Assembly (NCBI GenBank): GCA_003427395.1
Contig: BFEA01000365.1
Location: 1,389,814 to 1,414,523, forward strand
Length of the DNA: 24,710 bases
From: Chara braunii
Taxonomy: Eukaryota; Streptophyta; Charophyceae; Charales; Characeae
Direction: 5' to 3'
A program made the position numbers and the translations under genes. How positions within the stretch are numbered: the first letter of the stretch is position 1; each line of letters begins with the position of its first letter. The notes below the pieces were generated by a model that did not search any database, was not told the DNA's origin, and saw only the letters and a list, made by a program, of their open reading frames with translations. Positions 1-8,759 of the stretch are shown here, one piece after another.

Positions 1-37
1 GCTGTCTCTTATACACATCTAGATGTGTATAAGAGAC

Positions 38-40
<3 letters not shown>
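1..40. other. Nextera mate-pair junction adapter (sequencing artefact)
   Basis: Bases 2-20 read CTGTCTCTTATACACATCT and bases 21-39 are its exact reverse complement. These are two Tn5 mosaic ends joined head to head, which is the Illumina Nextera mate-pair circularisation junction. It sits at the very first bases of the window and runs straight into a (CT)n tract. It is library-derived sequence left untrimmed at a contig end, not a natural inverted repeat or transposon end. Anything to its left (only base 1) is not contiguous with what follows. Confidence 0.97.
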
Positions 41-85
<45 letters not shown>

Positions 86-112
86 TTCCTCTTCTTCTTC
101 TTCTTCTACGAG
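41..112. repeat. (CT)n and (TTC)n microsatellites inside Gypsy-1 LTR
   Basis: A dinucleotide CT run interrupted by GT and CC is followed by a short TTC run. The same arrangement recurs in the 3' LTR at about 8067-8127, so the microsatellites are part of the LTR. Pyrimidine-rich patches of this kind are common near plant core promoters, but no TATA box could be confidently placed. Confidence 0.85.
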
Positions 113-585
113 AGTGTAAGAGGTTATCAGTAGGGTTTTAGGCAGAGGTTGTAGCGGGCATATTGCCCAAGATCTGATTCGACATTTCTGGGACAGACAT
201 TGTTTGGACATTCGGCAAGAGACTATTTTGGACTTCGCCATTGCGATCTTGGTCTACTCTCTTGCCTCCCATCTCCTTCGTCTCGTCCCACCCCCATCTC
301 TCATCCGTGGTATCTCCCCATGTTCGTGTGTGAAGGGACCTTTCTTCCGTGATTGCGGTCCCTCCTCCTTCTCTCACATGTGTGATGTCTGATGGATGTC
401 GGTCAGTCCAGGTCAGATCAGATCTTATCTTTGAGTCTTCCGCTGCGCCACATTGTCCCATTTGTATGTATCGAGGTGTACATTGCTTATTGATGCTACG
501 TTGACATTGCATTGTCCACTTCAGTCCTTTTCATCACATTGCAGATCCTTGGTCTACTGCGCATTGCTCCCCTGAGCATGCGTCA
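41..585 (+). repeat. 5' LTR of Gypsy-1, truncated by contig start
   Basis: This segment is a direct repeat of 8063-8609, colinear from the CT/TTC-rich tract to a shared end in ...GCATGCGTCA. By eye the copies differ by about a dozen substitutions and two small indels over roughly 500 aligned bases. Homology stops exactly at 585/8609, just before a primer-binding site here and before unrelated flank at 8610, which defines the LTR 3' edge (canonical CA). Compared with the 1330-bp 3' LTR, about 1 kb of U3 is missing because the window starts inside the LTR microsatellite. Confidence 0.93.
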
Positions 586-589
586 GTTT

Positions 590-601
590 TGGTATCGGAG
601 C
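590..601 (+). promoter_or_regulatory. Primer-binding site of Gypsy-1 (tRNA-iMet type)
   Basis: TGGTATCGGAGC lies 4 nt inside the 5' LTR end. The usual plant initiator-Met tRNA complement is TGGTATCAGAGC, so 11 of 12 positions match. It marks where minus-strand DNA synthesis would be primed and fixes the element as plus-strand. Two small perfect stem-loops follow at about 615-631 (arms ATCAGG/CCTGAT) and 648-665 (arms ACCCAA/TTGGGT). Confidence 0.85.
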
Positions 602-645
602 TGTGTATGTGAATCAGGACGAACCTGATCTGACGCGCACGGGAC

Positions 646-776
646 CACCCAAGATTGATTGGGTGAGAACCAATTGATCGATTGATCAATCCTGGATCGA
701 TTGGTTGATCCTGGATTGATTGATTGATTGATTGATTGATTAATTGATTGATTGATTAGTTGATTGATTGATTGGT
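646..776. repeat. (TTGA)n-type tetranucleotide tract in Gypsy-1 leader
   Basis: A degenerate start (TTGATCGATTGATCAATCC-like) passes into an almost pure GATT/TTGA run from about 706 to 776, interrupted by single variants (TTAA, TTAGT, TTGGT). It lies between the PBS and gag, so it would be transcribed into the genomic RNA leader. Confidence 0.9.
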
Positions 777-1620
777 TACGAACTAATTAGTTCCCAAAAT
801 CGCGAATTTTGACCTAACTGCCGAAATCGAATTTTTTTTTTTTCTTTTCGTTTTGGACTTCATTTTGCTGAAGATCTGAAATACTGCGATTTCCCATTGA
901 TTACCCCGCGACATTTTTGAAGTTTCGTGGCTGGGAAATCCAGGAAAATTTCTTTCAAAAGTCTCGATTTTCCTCCTCCCCAAAATTCCCGTTACTTCTG
1001 GGATTCGTTTTTCAAATCCGAAATTTTTTTGAAATCCGTTTTTCAATTTCTTCTGAAAATCGTTTTTTTTATTATTTTCGGATGTTTCCCTGAAATTCGT
1101 TTCCCAGTCCGAATTTTTTTTGAAATTCGCGTTTCGATTTTCAATTCGCTGGATTCAATTTCGGAATTCATTTTTTTGATTTCGAGATTATTTCTGAAAT
1201 TCGTTTCCTTTCGTTTTTCCATTTTTGAAAATTCCAATTTTTTTTTTTTAATGTCGTTTTATTTGAAATCTTTCTTCGGAAATTGTTTTCGGGAAACCCT
1301 CTTGCAACGTTGGTTTTCAAACTGCGTATACTCTCATTTAACATATTCCGAACCACTTTTTTCGGAATTTTCTGGACTTGCGGAAATCGTTATTTTTTTT
1401 CGCACTTCAGTTTTTTTTTCCACTATCTCCACGTATTCTTTGAGTCATTGGCAGCCTGAAAATTCGCAATTTTTTTTACTGCTGTGGGGATATCTAGGGA
1501 GCCTGCCAAGCTTGCAAATTCGACTTTTTTGTTTTTTTTTTTAAATGCAGCAAGGTCGTAATTTTTTCTTTTGATTAGTGGCTCCTTATCTGCGCGACCC
1601 CTTTGCTTGCCCACTCCCCC
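777..1620 (+). repeat. T-rich degenerate repeat leader of Gypsy-1 (non-coding)
   Basis: About 840 bp rich in long T runs carries a loosely repeated motif of the form CTGAAATTCGTTTYC / TCGGAATT. Examples lie near 1018, 1035, 1055, 1092, 1122, 1160, 1193, 1270, 1358 and 1382. A 205-codon open frame here (927-1544) begins at a GTG, is almost all Phe, Ser, Ile and Leu, and is a by-product of TTT/TTC triplets, so I do not call it a gene. The strand bias (T on the sense strand) sets it apart from the GC-richer gag that follows. This leader is unusually long for a gypsy element. Confidence 0.7.
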
Positions 1621-1735
1621 TCTCTCCATCTCAACTCTTCTTCCCTTCTCCGTCCTTTCCCGCCTGCCCAGTCACCTGCAGTTGCCGGCCAGGTAAGCCC
1701 TCACTTCAGCAGGCCACGTTAGGGACCCGCAGCGC

Positions 1736-3287
1736 ATGACCGTTTTGACTCGCACGCAGACAGCGGCGATGGATCAGAAGCCTGGTGAGACCGACGCAGC
1801 CTACGAGGCACGACTGGCGGCCATCGTAGCCGAAGGCAAGCAACGGGCAGACGCAGTGGCAGCAGCACGAAAGAAGAAGGAACCAGAGGCAGAGAGGCTA
1901 CGTCTCTGGCTGAAGAACAGCAACAGAAGCACACAGCAGCAGCAGCCAAGGCCGCTGATGAAGAACGAGTGCGGCGACGCGAGGCTATCTTCAAGGAGGA
2001 AAGTGCAGTACTCGCACAGGCCAAGGATTGGCAGAAGGAGACCGAGAACAGCAACCCCGGGAACGTTGGGAGCAAGGTCTCTCTGCTGCTCAACCGCGTC
2101 TCGGACCTCCTCGCGATTTGCATCGCGCAGCAGGAGGACATCCACTCCCTCAACCATACCAACCGGACGCTGAAACAGACGCTGGACCATACGCTCAAGC
2201 GCGTACAGCAGCTGGAGCAGCAGGTTGCCAACGCCAAGACCAGCGCCGGTCCTTCCGACCTCGTCGACCGCGTCAACGTTTTGGAGGTTGACATGGGAAC
2301 ACTCAAGACCGAGGCACAGCAGCCACAACAGCAAGTTTGTGCAGCAGCGGCCCCGGCACATCGACACGCGAAAGCATCGTCAAGTTCGATGGGCTTCCGA
2401 TCTTCTGCGATTCATCGAAGACCGACCCCATCCAATGGTGGCGCCAGTTCGAACTGAAGCTGGACATCCACCACGTCCTCGACATGAACAGACATGCATA
2501 TTTGTACTCTCGCTCGGGAGGCGCGTGTCAAGCATGGTTGGACAACATGCTGTCTGCACACGCATGTACAGTCACCGAACTCCACAAGTACATCAGCTGG
2601 GCAGATCTCACGGCGGCATGGAAGAAGCGTTTCCAAGTAGAACCGCCGGAGCACGTGGCGATGGACAAACTGCTCACCTTTTCGCAGAACAATATGCCAA
2701 GCGGTGACTGGATTTCTGAGTTCCAACGCCTGGCAAGCACGCCCAATTTGCCGATGAACTTCGACGGCATCAAGCTTTACTTCATCAAGCGGTCGTGCCC
2801 AGCGTTGCAGAATGCGTTGACTCACGTCGCGGACACCCTCACCACAAGTGAGGAGCTTTTCAACAAGGCTGCGCAGATCATTGTGACGAATCTGGCCACC
2901 CGGAACACGGGCCCCTCGTCAACTGGCGGCCAGGGCACTCATCAGCATCGGCCCAAGGTGGCCGTGGTTGCAGCAGCAACACCTAGCGACCCTTCAACTT
3001 CAAACGAGGCTGCTACATCTGATCAGGGAGACAGACTAGCAGTTGCCCAGAATGGTGGCCGCCCCGCCAAAGGACGAGGACGCGGCAAGCCGAAGACAAC
3101 CACCAATACTTCTTCTGGGCCCGGACAGGCAGCTCAAGAACAAGGCCCTTGGACAGCGTACGGTCTGTCGCCACGCGCATACCGCATCCATACCAAGTAC
3201 CGTTATTGTTTGTGGTGCAACAGATCCGCTCATGAGGCAGCGAGTTGTCCCACGAAGGCCAAGGGTCCCGCCCAGTCGGGAAAGTGA
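1736..3287 (+). pseudogene. gag: Gypsy-1 gag (capsid/nucleocapsid polyprotein), frame-broken
   Basis: Encodes the structural polyprotein that would assemble the virus-like particle and package element RNA. Starts are possible at 1736 or, more gag-like, ATG 1769 (MDQKPGETDAAYEARLAA). The product is read in three frames. The charged N-terminus is in frame 2 to about 1895. A Gln/Ala-rich coiled-coil segment is in frame 1 to about 2335, with heptad-like leucines around LNRVSDLL and LKRVQQLEQQV. The capsid domain runs in frame 3 to the stop, including QWWRQFELKLD, WADLTAAWKKRF and the SGDWISEFQRL region. A canonical CX2CX4HX4C zinc knuckle (CLWCNRSAHEAASC) lies at 3207-3248. Each frame change equals one missing base. 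Intact length would be about 515 codons. The stop TGA is followed by pol in the -1 frame. Confidence 0.88.
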
Positions 3288-3319
3288 GCACCGCCGAGAG
3301 TGTTGCGACGACACTCTCG
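3278..3319 (+). promoter_or_regulatory. Candidate programmed -1 frameshift site, Gypsy-1 gag/pol
   Basis: In the gag frame the last codons read TCG GGA AAG TGA. The heptamer G_GGA_AAG (3278-3284) fits the X_XXY_YYZ slippery rule and directly abuts the stop (3285-3287). Slipping back one base gives GGG AAA GTG AGC, which is the open pol frame. A perfect 9-bp stem (arms 3295-3303 and 3311-3319) with a 7-nt loop starts after a 10-nt spacer, slightly longer than the usual 5-9 nt. The layout matches retroviral frameshift signals. Use in vivo is inferred. Confidence 0.72.
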
Positions 3320-5700
3320 ACGCCTTCTGAACCAGTTACCGCGGGAGTAACCTCCCTCGGTTCCGGGGCACATGCGGACGTCGTAAGTCCTCCCGTTCTT
3401 CATTCTTTCGAGGACTATGCTGCCCGGCTCGTACCTTCGCTGATTCCACGAGCCCAAGGACAAGATGTATGTGCGGTCTCTTCTCCGATCAGAAGCAGCA
3501 GCTTTGAGTCGTCTTCAAGTGGACCTTCACGGGATTCGGCGCGCACGTTCAACATTGAGGACTTGGACCCGTTGATGCCCGGGGATTTTGCATGGCTTCC
3601 TCTCCCTTCCACCGGCTGCTTACCGGAGCTGCAATGCGCCGCTCTTCGCGTTCATCTACATACATTTTTGGCCTTCTATGCACCACCAACTTCGCCTACG
3701 GAGGACGAGGTCGCAGTGGGGGACATTCTTGCATATGTGAGCAAGGTGGCCCGCGAGTTTCGCACGCAGCGGTATGACGACAACGACGCACCGCTACTTT
3801 ATGTCCGCATCCAAATCGGGCAAGCGTCCTGCAGCGCTTTGCTGGATAGCGGCGCGACTCGCAACTTCATTAGCCAGTCCTTCATGCAAAGGGTCGGCCT
3901 TGGACCACAAGTTCGAAGGAAGGCACACCCTACGTCGATCAAGTTGGCGGACAGAAGGACGCAACAACTCCTCGATCGCTACATCGAAGCCGTACCGGTC
4001 TATTTCGCACCTCATGCATGCGAACCAGTGACGTTCGACGTCTTGGACTTCGACATCATTTTGGGCATGCCTTGGCTCGCGAGTGCGGGTCACACGGTCA
4101 ACTTCCATCGGCGGACTCTTACGGTTCGCGACGCGTTCGGCACCGAAGTACCGTGTACTATTCCTCCTCCGCACCCTTCGATCCGGTGCCAAGTTGTAAC
4201 CGCCAAATCTTTTCGGGCCACTTGCGCTTACGAGCAGACCGACGAGATAGGCTTATGTTTTCTTCCAACCGTCGCGGCAGCCGATTCTCAAGCCACGGAC
4301 TTGTCTTCCGACCCCCGGGTGGTGCGGTTGCTCGACGACTTCGCCAACGTTTTCGAGTCACCTACCGGCGTGGTGCCGGATCGGCCAATCTCACATGAGA
4401 TCATTCTCGAGGCCGGTGCCGAGCCGCCAAAGGGTTGCATCTATCGCATGAGCGAGGAGGAACTTACAGTACTCCGCGCGCAGCCCGACGACTTATTGGA
4501 CAAAGGCTGGATCCGGCCTAGTAGTTCACCCTACGGTGCGCCTATTCTCTTCGGAAGAAGAACAAGGACCTTCGCTTATGCATCGATTACCGCAAGCTCA
4601 ATGCGCAAACCGTCAACAACGCGCGACCTCTTCCTCGTATTGACGACGTTTTGGAGCGCTTGGGCGGCGCGAAGTTCTTGTCCAAACTGGATTTAAAGTG
4701 GGAATATCATCAAATCTCGATTCGGCCGCAAGATCACTACAAGACCGCGTTCAAGACATGGTACGGGCACTTCGAGTGGGTCGTGATGCCTTTTGGACTC
4801 ACCAACGCCCCGACGACTTTTCAAGCGGCGATGACCAACGAGTTTCGCGCAATGTTGGACTGGTTCGTGCTGGTCTACTTGGACGACATTCTCATCTATA
4901 GTCGGACCTTGGAGGAACATCTTGATCACCTCTGACGAGTGTTGGAGACACTCCGGCGTGCCAAGTTCAAAGCCAACCGCGACAAGTGCGAGTTCGTGCG
5001 TCAAGAGTTGGAATACTTGGGCCATTTTGTCACTCCACAAGGCATCAGTCCGTTGTCGGACAAGATTCAAGCCGTCCAAGACTGGTCGGAGCCACGGAAT
5101 GTTACAGATGTCCGCTCTTTCCTTGGCCTTGCCGGCTACTACCAACGCTTCATCAAAGGGTACTTGAAGATCGCGGCTCACTTGACCAAGCTTCAATGCG
5201 AGGACCGGCCTTTTGACTTCGGGACGGACGCGCGAGAATCATTCTTGGCCCTCAAGGCCGCATTGCTTTCCGCGGAGGTATTGCGGATATACGACCAGCT
5301 CTTGCTAACACGTGTCACCACGGATGCGTCCGGCTATGGCATTGGTGCTGTCCTCGAGCAACATGACGGCGTGGATTGGCACCCGGTTGAATACTTCAGC
5401 AAGGAGGTGCCGTCCGTGCAGTCCATCGATGATGCACGCAAGAAGGAACTTCTTGCCTTCGTTCACGCACTCAAGCGATGGCGGCACTTCCTCCTCGGTT
5501 GACGCCTGTTTCGATGGGTAACGGACAACAATCCGTTGGTCTTCTACAAGTCTCAAGACACCGTCAACAACACCATCGCCCGTTGGATGGCCTTCATCGA
5601 CCAATTTGACTTCTTTCCCGATCACATTCTGGGGAAGTCGAACCGTTTCGCAGATGCCCTTTCACGGCGTCCGGACCACTGCACCGCGGTCTACTCAACC
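3282..5700 (+). pseudogene. pol: Gypsy-1 pol, N-terminal part: protease, reverse transcriptase, RNase H
   Basis: Read from the -1 shift, the frame is open from 3245 (frame 2) to about 4552 and then continues in frame 1 after loss of one base near 4550-4554. The aspartic protease has ALLDSGATRNF, with DSGA at 3845-3856. The RT begins with GWIRPSSSPYGAP, continues with LCIDYRKLNAQT across the frame break, and has the catalytic YLDD at 4876-4887 (VYLDDILIYS). Here the usual Ty3/gypsy DLKSGYHQI appears as DLKWEYHQI. RNase H follows, with TDAS (Asp codon 5323-5325), KKELLAFVHALK and TDNNPL. In-frame TGA codons at 4933-4935 (before RVLETLRR) and 5500-5502 (before RLFRWVTDNN) both sit where Arg is expected. 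Both are explained by CGA to TGA, a CpG transition. The enzyme would copy element RNA in cytoplasmic particles, but this copy cannot make it. Confidence 0.9.
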
Positions 5701-7416
5701 TTCGAGATCGAGGACGACTTGCGGGACAACTTCATCTGCGGCTATCAAGCCGAGCCCGAGTTTCGCGACAAGTACGCAAACTGTTCCTCTCCCAATCTGG
5801 CGCCTTCGCACTATCGGATCCAAGATGGATACTTGCTTTTTCACTCACGGGGGAAGGATCTACTTTGTGTGCCGCAAGATTCACACTTGCGCACGCGGCT
5901 TCTTGGCGAGTTCCACGACGCCCCCGCCACCAGACACTTTGGAGTCAATCACACGATTGGCCGACTACGCGAGCGCTTTTGGTGGCCCGGTCTCCTCGAC
6001 GACGTCACGTGCTATTGCGAGTCCTGCGAAGTTTGCCGACGTTGCAAATCTCGCAATCATCGTCCGTACGGCGAGTTGCAACCATTACCGGTCCCCTTGC
6101 GCCGAAGGTAAGCGATTGCCATGGACATCACCAGGCCGTTCCCGAAGCACAAGGCGGGCGTGGACGGGATTCTCACTGTGGTTGACCGACTCACCAAGTT
6201 CGCCATGTTCTTGCCTTGCCGCTACCATGCCAAGGCACCGGAGTTGGCCGAGGTTCTCTACGCGGATTGGATTCGAACCAAGGGTTACCCCAAGGAAATC
6301 GTTTGCGACCGCGACACTCGGTTCATGTCCGACTTTTGATTGGCGCTCATCAAGCGATGGGGCTCTTCCCTCAAGCCAAGTTCGGCTCGCCACCCCCAAA
6401 CCGATGGCCAAAGGGAGAGGGCACATCAGACTGCACAGGTCCTTCTTCGCACTCTTATCCGTCCCGACCAAAAGGATTGGGTCGAGCAGCTGCCGGATGT
6501 GGAGTTGGCTTACAACTCGTCTATCCATCCGGCTATCGGGATGTCGTAGTTTGAGTTTGAGCATAGCTCGCCCGTCAACTCTCCATTGGACACCATCGTG
6601 CCACGGACGACCGAGAGCGACGACCACCTTCTCTTCATTCGTCGGATGCAAGAGCTTCTTGTCAAGGCACGTGACCAGATGTCAAAGACGCAGCAACGTA
6701 TGCGCCAACAGGCCAGCCGCCAGCGTCTTCCTTGTCCATTCCGCGTCAGCGACCTCGTATGGGTTTCCGTTGCGGAATTCAGCCTCAAACAAGATATCTC
6801 TCGCAAGCTCCTTCCGAAATGGATGGGGCCCTGGCCGATCTTGGCAGCCACTGGCGACACACCCGAAGGCCCTTCGTTTATCATTCGGGTGCCCGAACAC
6901 TTGCCCGTCAACCCCGTCTTTCACTGTTCAAAGTTGGCTCCCTACACGCTAGCCGAACTTGATGACTTCCCTGGGCGACGATCGCAAAACCTGCCCTCCA
7001 TGGACGGCTTCCAAGAGATCGGCAACATCATATCCCACCGACGACATGGCAACAAACAGATCGAGTTCTTGGTCCATTTTGCATATTGCACGCATCGAGC
7101 GGACCGATGGATGACTCGTGCGGAATTTCAGGCAACAGCGCCCGACGCTCTCGCACATTATGAACAGAAGCCGAAAGGCAAGCCGTCATCTTCGGCTCCA
7201 CGCCGCACCCGCATTCACGTACCACCTTCAGATCGGCAGCTTCGCCCCCGACCGGCTAGACTTCATAAGGAGGGGGGGGTGTTATATGCAGAGCCTGCAC
7301 ACGGGCCCCATTTGAGGGGCCCGACGGTTGCTGAGTGGCCCCAGGCTGCGCACCATCCAGCACGGGCCCTGGAGGCCCACGGCGGCCCCCCAGGCCTTAG
7401 GGAGCACAGTAGTTAG
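5701..7416 (+). pseudogene. pol: Gypsy-1 pol, C-terminal part: integrase and chromodomain-like tail
   Basis: Same frame 1 as the RT. The integrase zinc finger is visible as FHDAPATRHFG and CYCESCEVC. The catalytic core has Asp in AMDIT (6124), Asp in CDRDTRF (6307) and Glu in GQRERAH (6415). There are 35 residues between the last two, a classic DD35E. A GPWPI / NPVFHCSKL region then leads to a chromodomain-like segment (FQEIGNIISHRR...EFLVHF...DRWMTRAEF). In-frame stops lie at 6109-6111 (TAA), 6337-6339 (TGA, where Trp is expected) and 6547-6549 (TAG). There is no stop before the polypurine tract: the frame runs across it and 45 codons into the 3' LTR, ending at TAG 7414-7416. Integrase would insert the cDNA, and chromodomains in chromoviruses steer insertion to marked chromatin. 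Confidence 0.87.
7267..7279 (+). promoter_or_regulatory. Polypurine tract of Gypsy-1
   Basis: AAGGAGGGGGGGG immediately precedes TGTTATATGC, the start of the 3' LTR. Its position directly against an LTR beginning with TG is what is expected of the plus-strand DNA primer. The tract also lies inside the open pol frame. Confidence 0.88.
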
Positions 7417-8061
7417 GTAGGTTTTCTTTTACTTACCCTTTTTTTTGTGAGTGTGTGTGCTGTCTTATTTTTGTCTGTTCAGGTGCCGTTTCGGACTTGC
7501 AGCCCCAAGACCAGACCTTGGGGCCAGGTACACCAGGTACAAGCCCAAAACGAGGCCAGGCGCATTTTGGTGCCAAGCCAGTAGGTACCGGCGCCGTTTC
7601 GGTCCTACAGGACCCAAGACGACGCCTTGGGCCAGGTGCACCAGGAGGAGGCCTTTTTTAGGCCAGGCGCATTTCTGCGCCACGCTGCATCAGCAGCACG
7701 GTCTGGATGTCCGGTAGGGACCTAGACCTCCTGGGCCGTTTCAGGCCACACAGCACCAGGTAGGCCCAGCGGCCCAGCGCTACAGATAGTTGGGCAACGG
7801 CTGGGCCAGAACAGTTCGAGTAGCTCACTTCTGAGCGACACGCTGCTGGTTGGAGGCTGCGCTATGCTGCGCTAGGTAGAGGAGTAGGGAGTAGAGCTTA
7901 GGCGAGGTAGTGAGTGGCGGAGGCCATACCTGCAGTCGACGAGCTTACTTGGCGCCATAGCTGGGCTCCACGCGGTACCTGCACACAGCAACGGTTGAAG
8001 TCAGTTCAGTGACAGCTACCTGCAGGTGAGATAGCGAGGAGGACTTCATCCTCCTCTCCTC

Positions 8062-8098
<37 letters not shown>

Positions 8099-8609
8099 CT
8101 CCTTCCTCTTCTTCTTCTTCTTCTTCTACGAGAGTGTAAGAGGTTATCAATAGGGATTCAGGAAGAGGTTGTAGCGGGCATATTGCCCAAGATCTGATTC
8201 GGCATTTCTGGGACAGACATTGTTTGGACATTCGGCAAGAGACTATTTTGGACTTCGCCATTGCGATCTTGGTCTACTCTCTCGCCTCCCATCTCCTTCG
8301 TCTCGTCCCTCCCCCATCTCTCATCCGTGGTATCTCCCAATGTTCGTGTGTGAAGGAGGGACCTTTCTTCCGTGATTGCGGTCCCTCCTCCTTCTCTCAC
8401 ATGTGTGATGTCTAATGGATGACGGGTCAGTCCAGGTCAGATCAGATCTTATCTTTGAGTCTTCCGCTGCGCCACATTGTGCCATTTGTATGTATCGAGG
8501 TGTACATTGCTTATTGATGCTACGTTGACATTGCATTGTCCACTTCAGTCCTTTTCATCACATTGCAGATCCTTGGTCTACTGCGCATTGCTCCCCTGAG
8601 CATGCGTCA
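7280..8609 (+). repeat. 3' LTR of Gypsy-1 (1330 bp)
   Basis: Begins with TG directly after the polypurine tract and ends ...GCGTCA. Its last ~547 bp match 41-585. The first 137 bp are overlapped by the pol reading frame. The middle is GC-rich with tandem 107-108 bp repeats. A CT/TTC microsatellite stretch at 8067-8127 precedes the conserved R/U5-like portion. No poly(A) or TATA signal could be assigned with confidence. Confidence 0.92.
7483..7682 (+). repeat. Two imperfect ~107-bp tandem repeats in LTR U3
   Basis: GCCGTTTCGG recurs at 7485 and 7593, CCAGGTACACCAGG / CCAGGTGCACCAGG lie in the middle of each unit, and GGCCAGGCGCATTT recurs at about 7554 and 7661. A more decayed third start (GGGCCGTTTCAGGCC) follows near 7733. 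Tandem repeats in U3 are often enhancers in LTR elements. That role here is inference. Confidence 0.78.
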
Positions 8610-8759
8610 TTATCCTTGGGTCTGCTGTTATTTTCCTTACAGTTGCTGTATGTCAATATCCTTCCTGGGCCTATTATCCCTGGATCATTACTCCTGAGTC
8701 TACTCTGCCCTTCTTTTACTTGCGAAGATTCCCACCCGCCGTCTAATCCGGGTGTGTTT
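8610..8759. other. Spacer between Gypsy-1 and the outer direct repeat
   Basis: About 150 bp with no gene or recognisable motif. It separates the end of the Gypsy-1 3' LTR from the start of detectable homology with 20948-22255. It may include the unresolved 5' part of the outer repeat. Confidence 0.6.

Larger units (their letters stand above)
1..8609 (+). mobile_element. Gypsy-1: Ty3/gypsy LTR retrotransposon, 5'-truncated by contig start, defective
   Basis: The order is partial LTR, PBS, leader, gag, pol (protease-RT-RNase H-integrase-chromodomain-like), polypurine tract, LTR. Integrase lying after RT/RNase H places it in Ty3/gypsy rather than Ty1/copia. From base 41 the element is real; bases 1-40 are adapter. 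The 5' target-site duplication lies off the contig, so TTATC at 8610-8614 is only a candidate for the 3' copy. Gag carries two one-base frame breaks and pol carries one frame break plus five in-frame stops, so the copy is not autonomous. LTR similarity suggests a moderately recent insertion. Confidence 0.92.

Noticed and set aside
2-39. Natural inverted repeat or transposon terminus
   Set aside because: Sequence is exactly the Tn5 mosaic-end adapter pair, so it is a library artefact.
138-512. 124-codon minus-strand frame in the Gypsy-1 LTR (and counterparts at 8158-8536)
   Set aside because: Lies inside LTR sequence and is disrupted differently in the other LTR copy; no protein motif.
927-1544. 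205-codon plus-strand open frame
   Set aside because: Begins at GTG, lies in T-rich repeat DNA, and the product is almost all Phe/Ser/Ile/Leu with no domain; a by-product of TTT/TTC triplets.
1691-1710. Splice donor AGGTAAG before Gypsy-1 gag with a nearby CAG acceptor
   Set aside because: The implied intron would be far too short, and no other splicing signal supports it.
1719-2367. Minus-strand open frames of 188-195 codons opposite gag
   Set aside because: Shadow frames of a GC-rich coding strand; Ser/Arg/Leu-rich, no motif, while the plus strand has clear Gag features.
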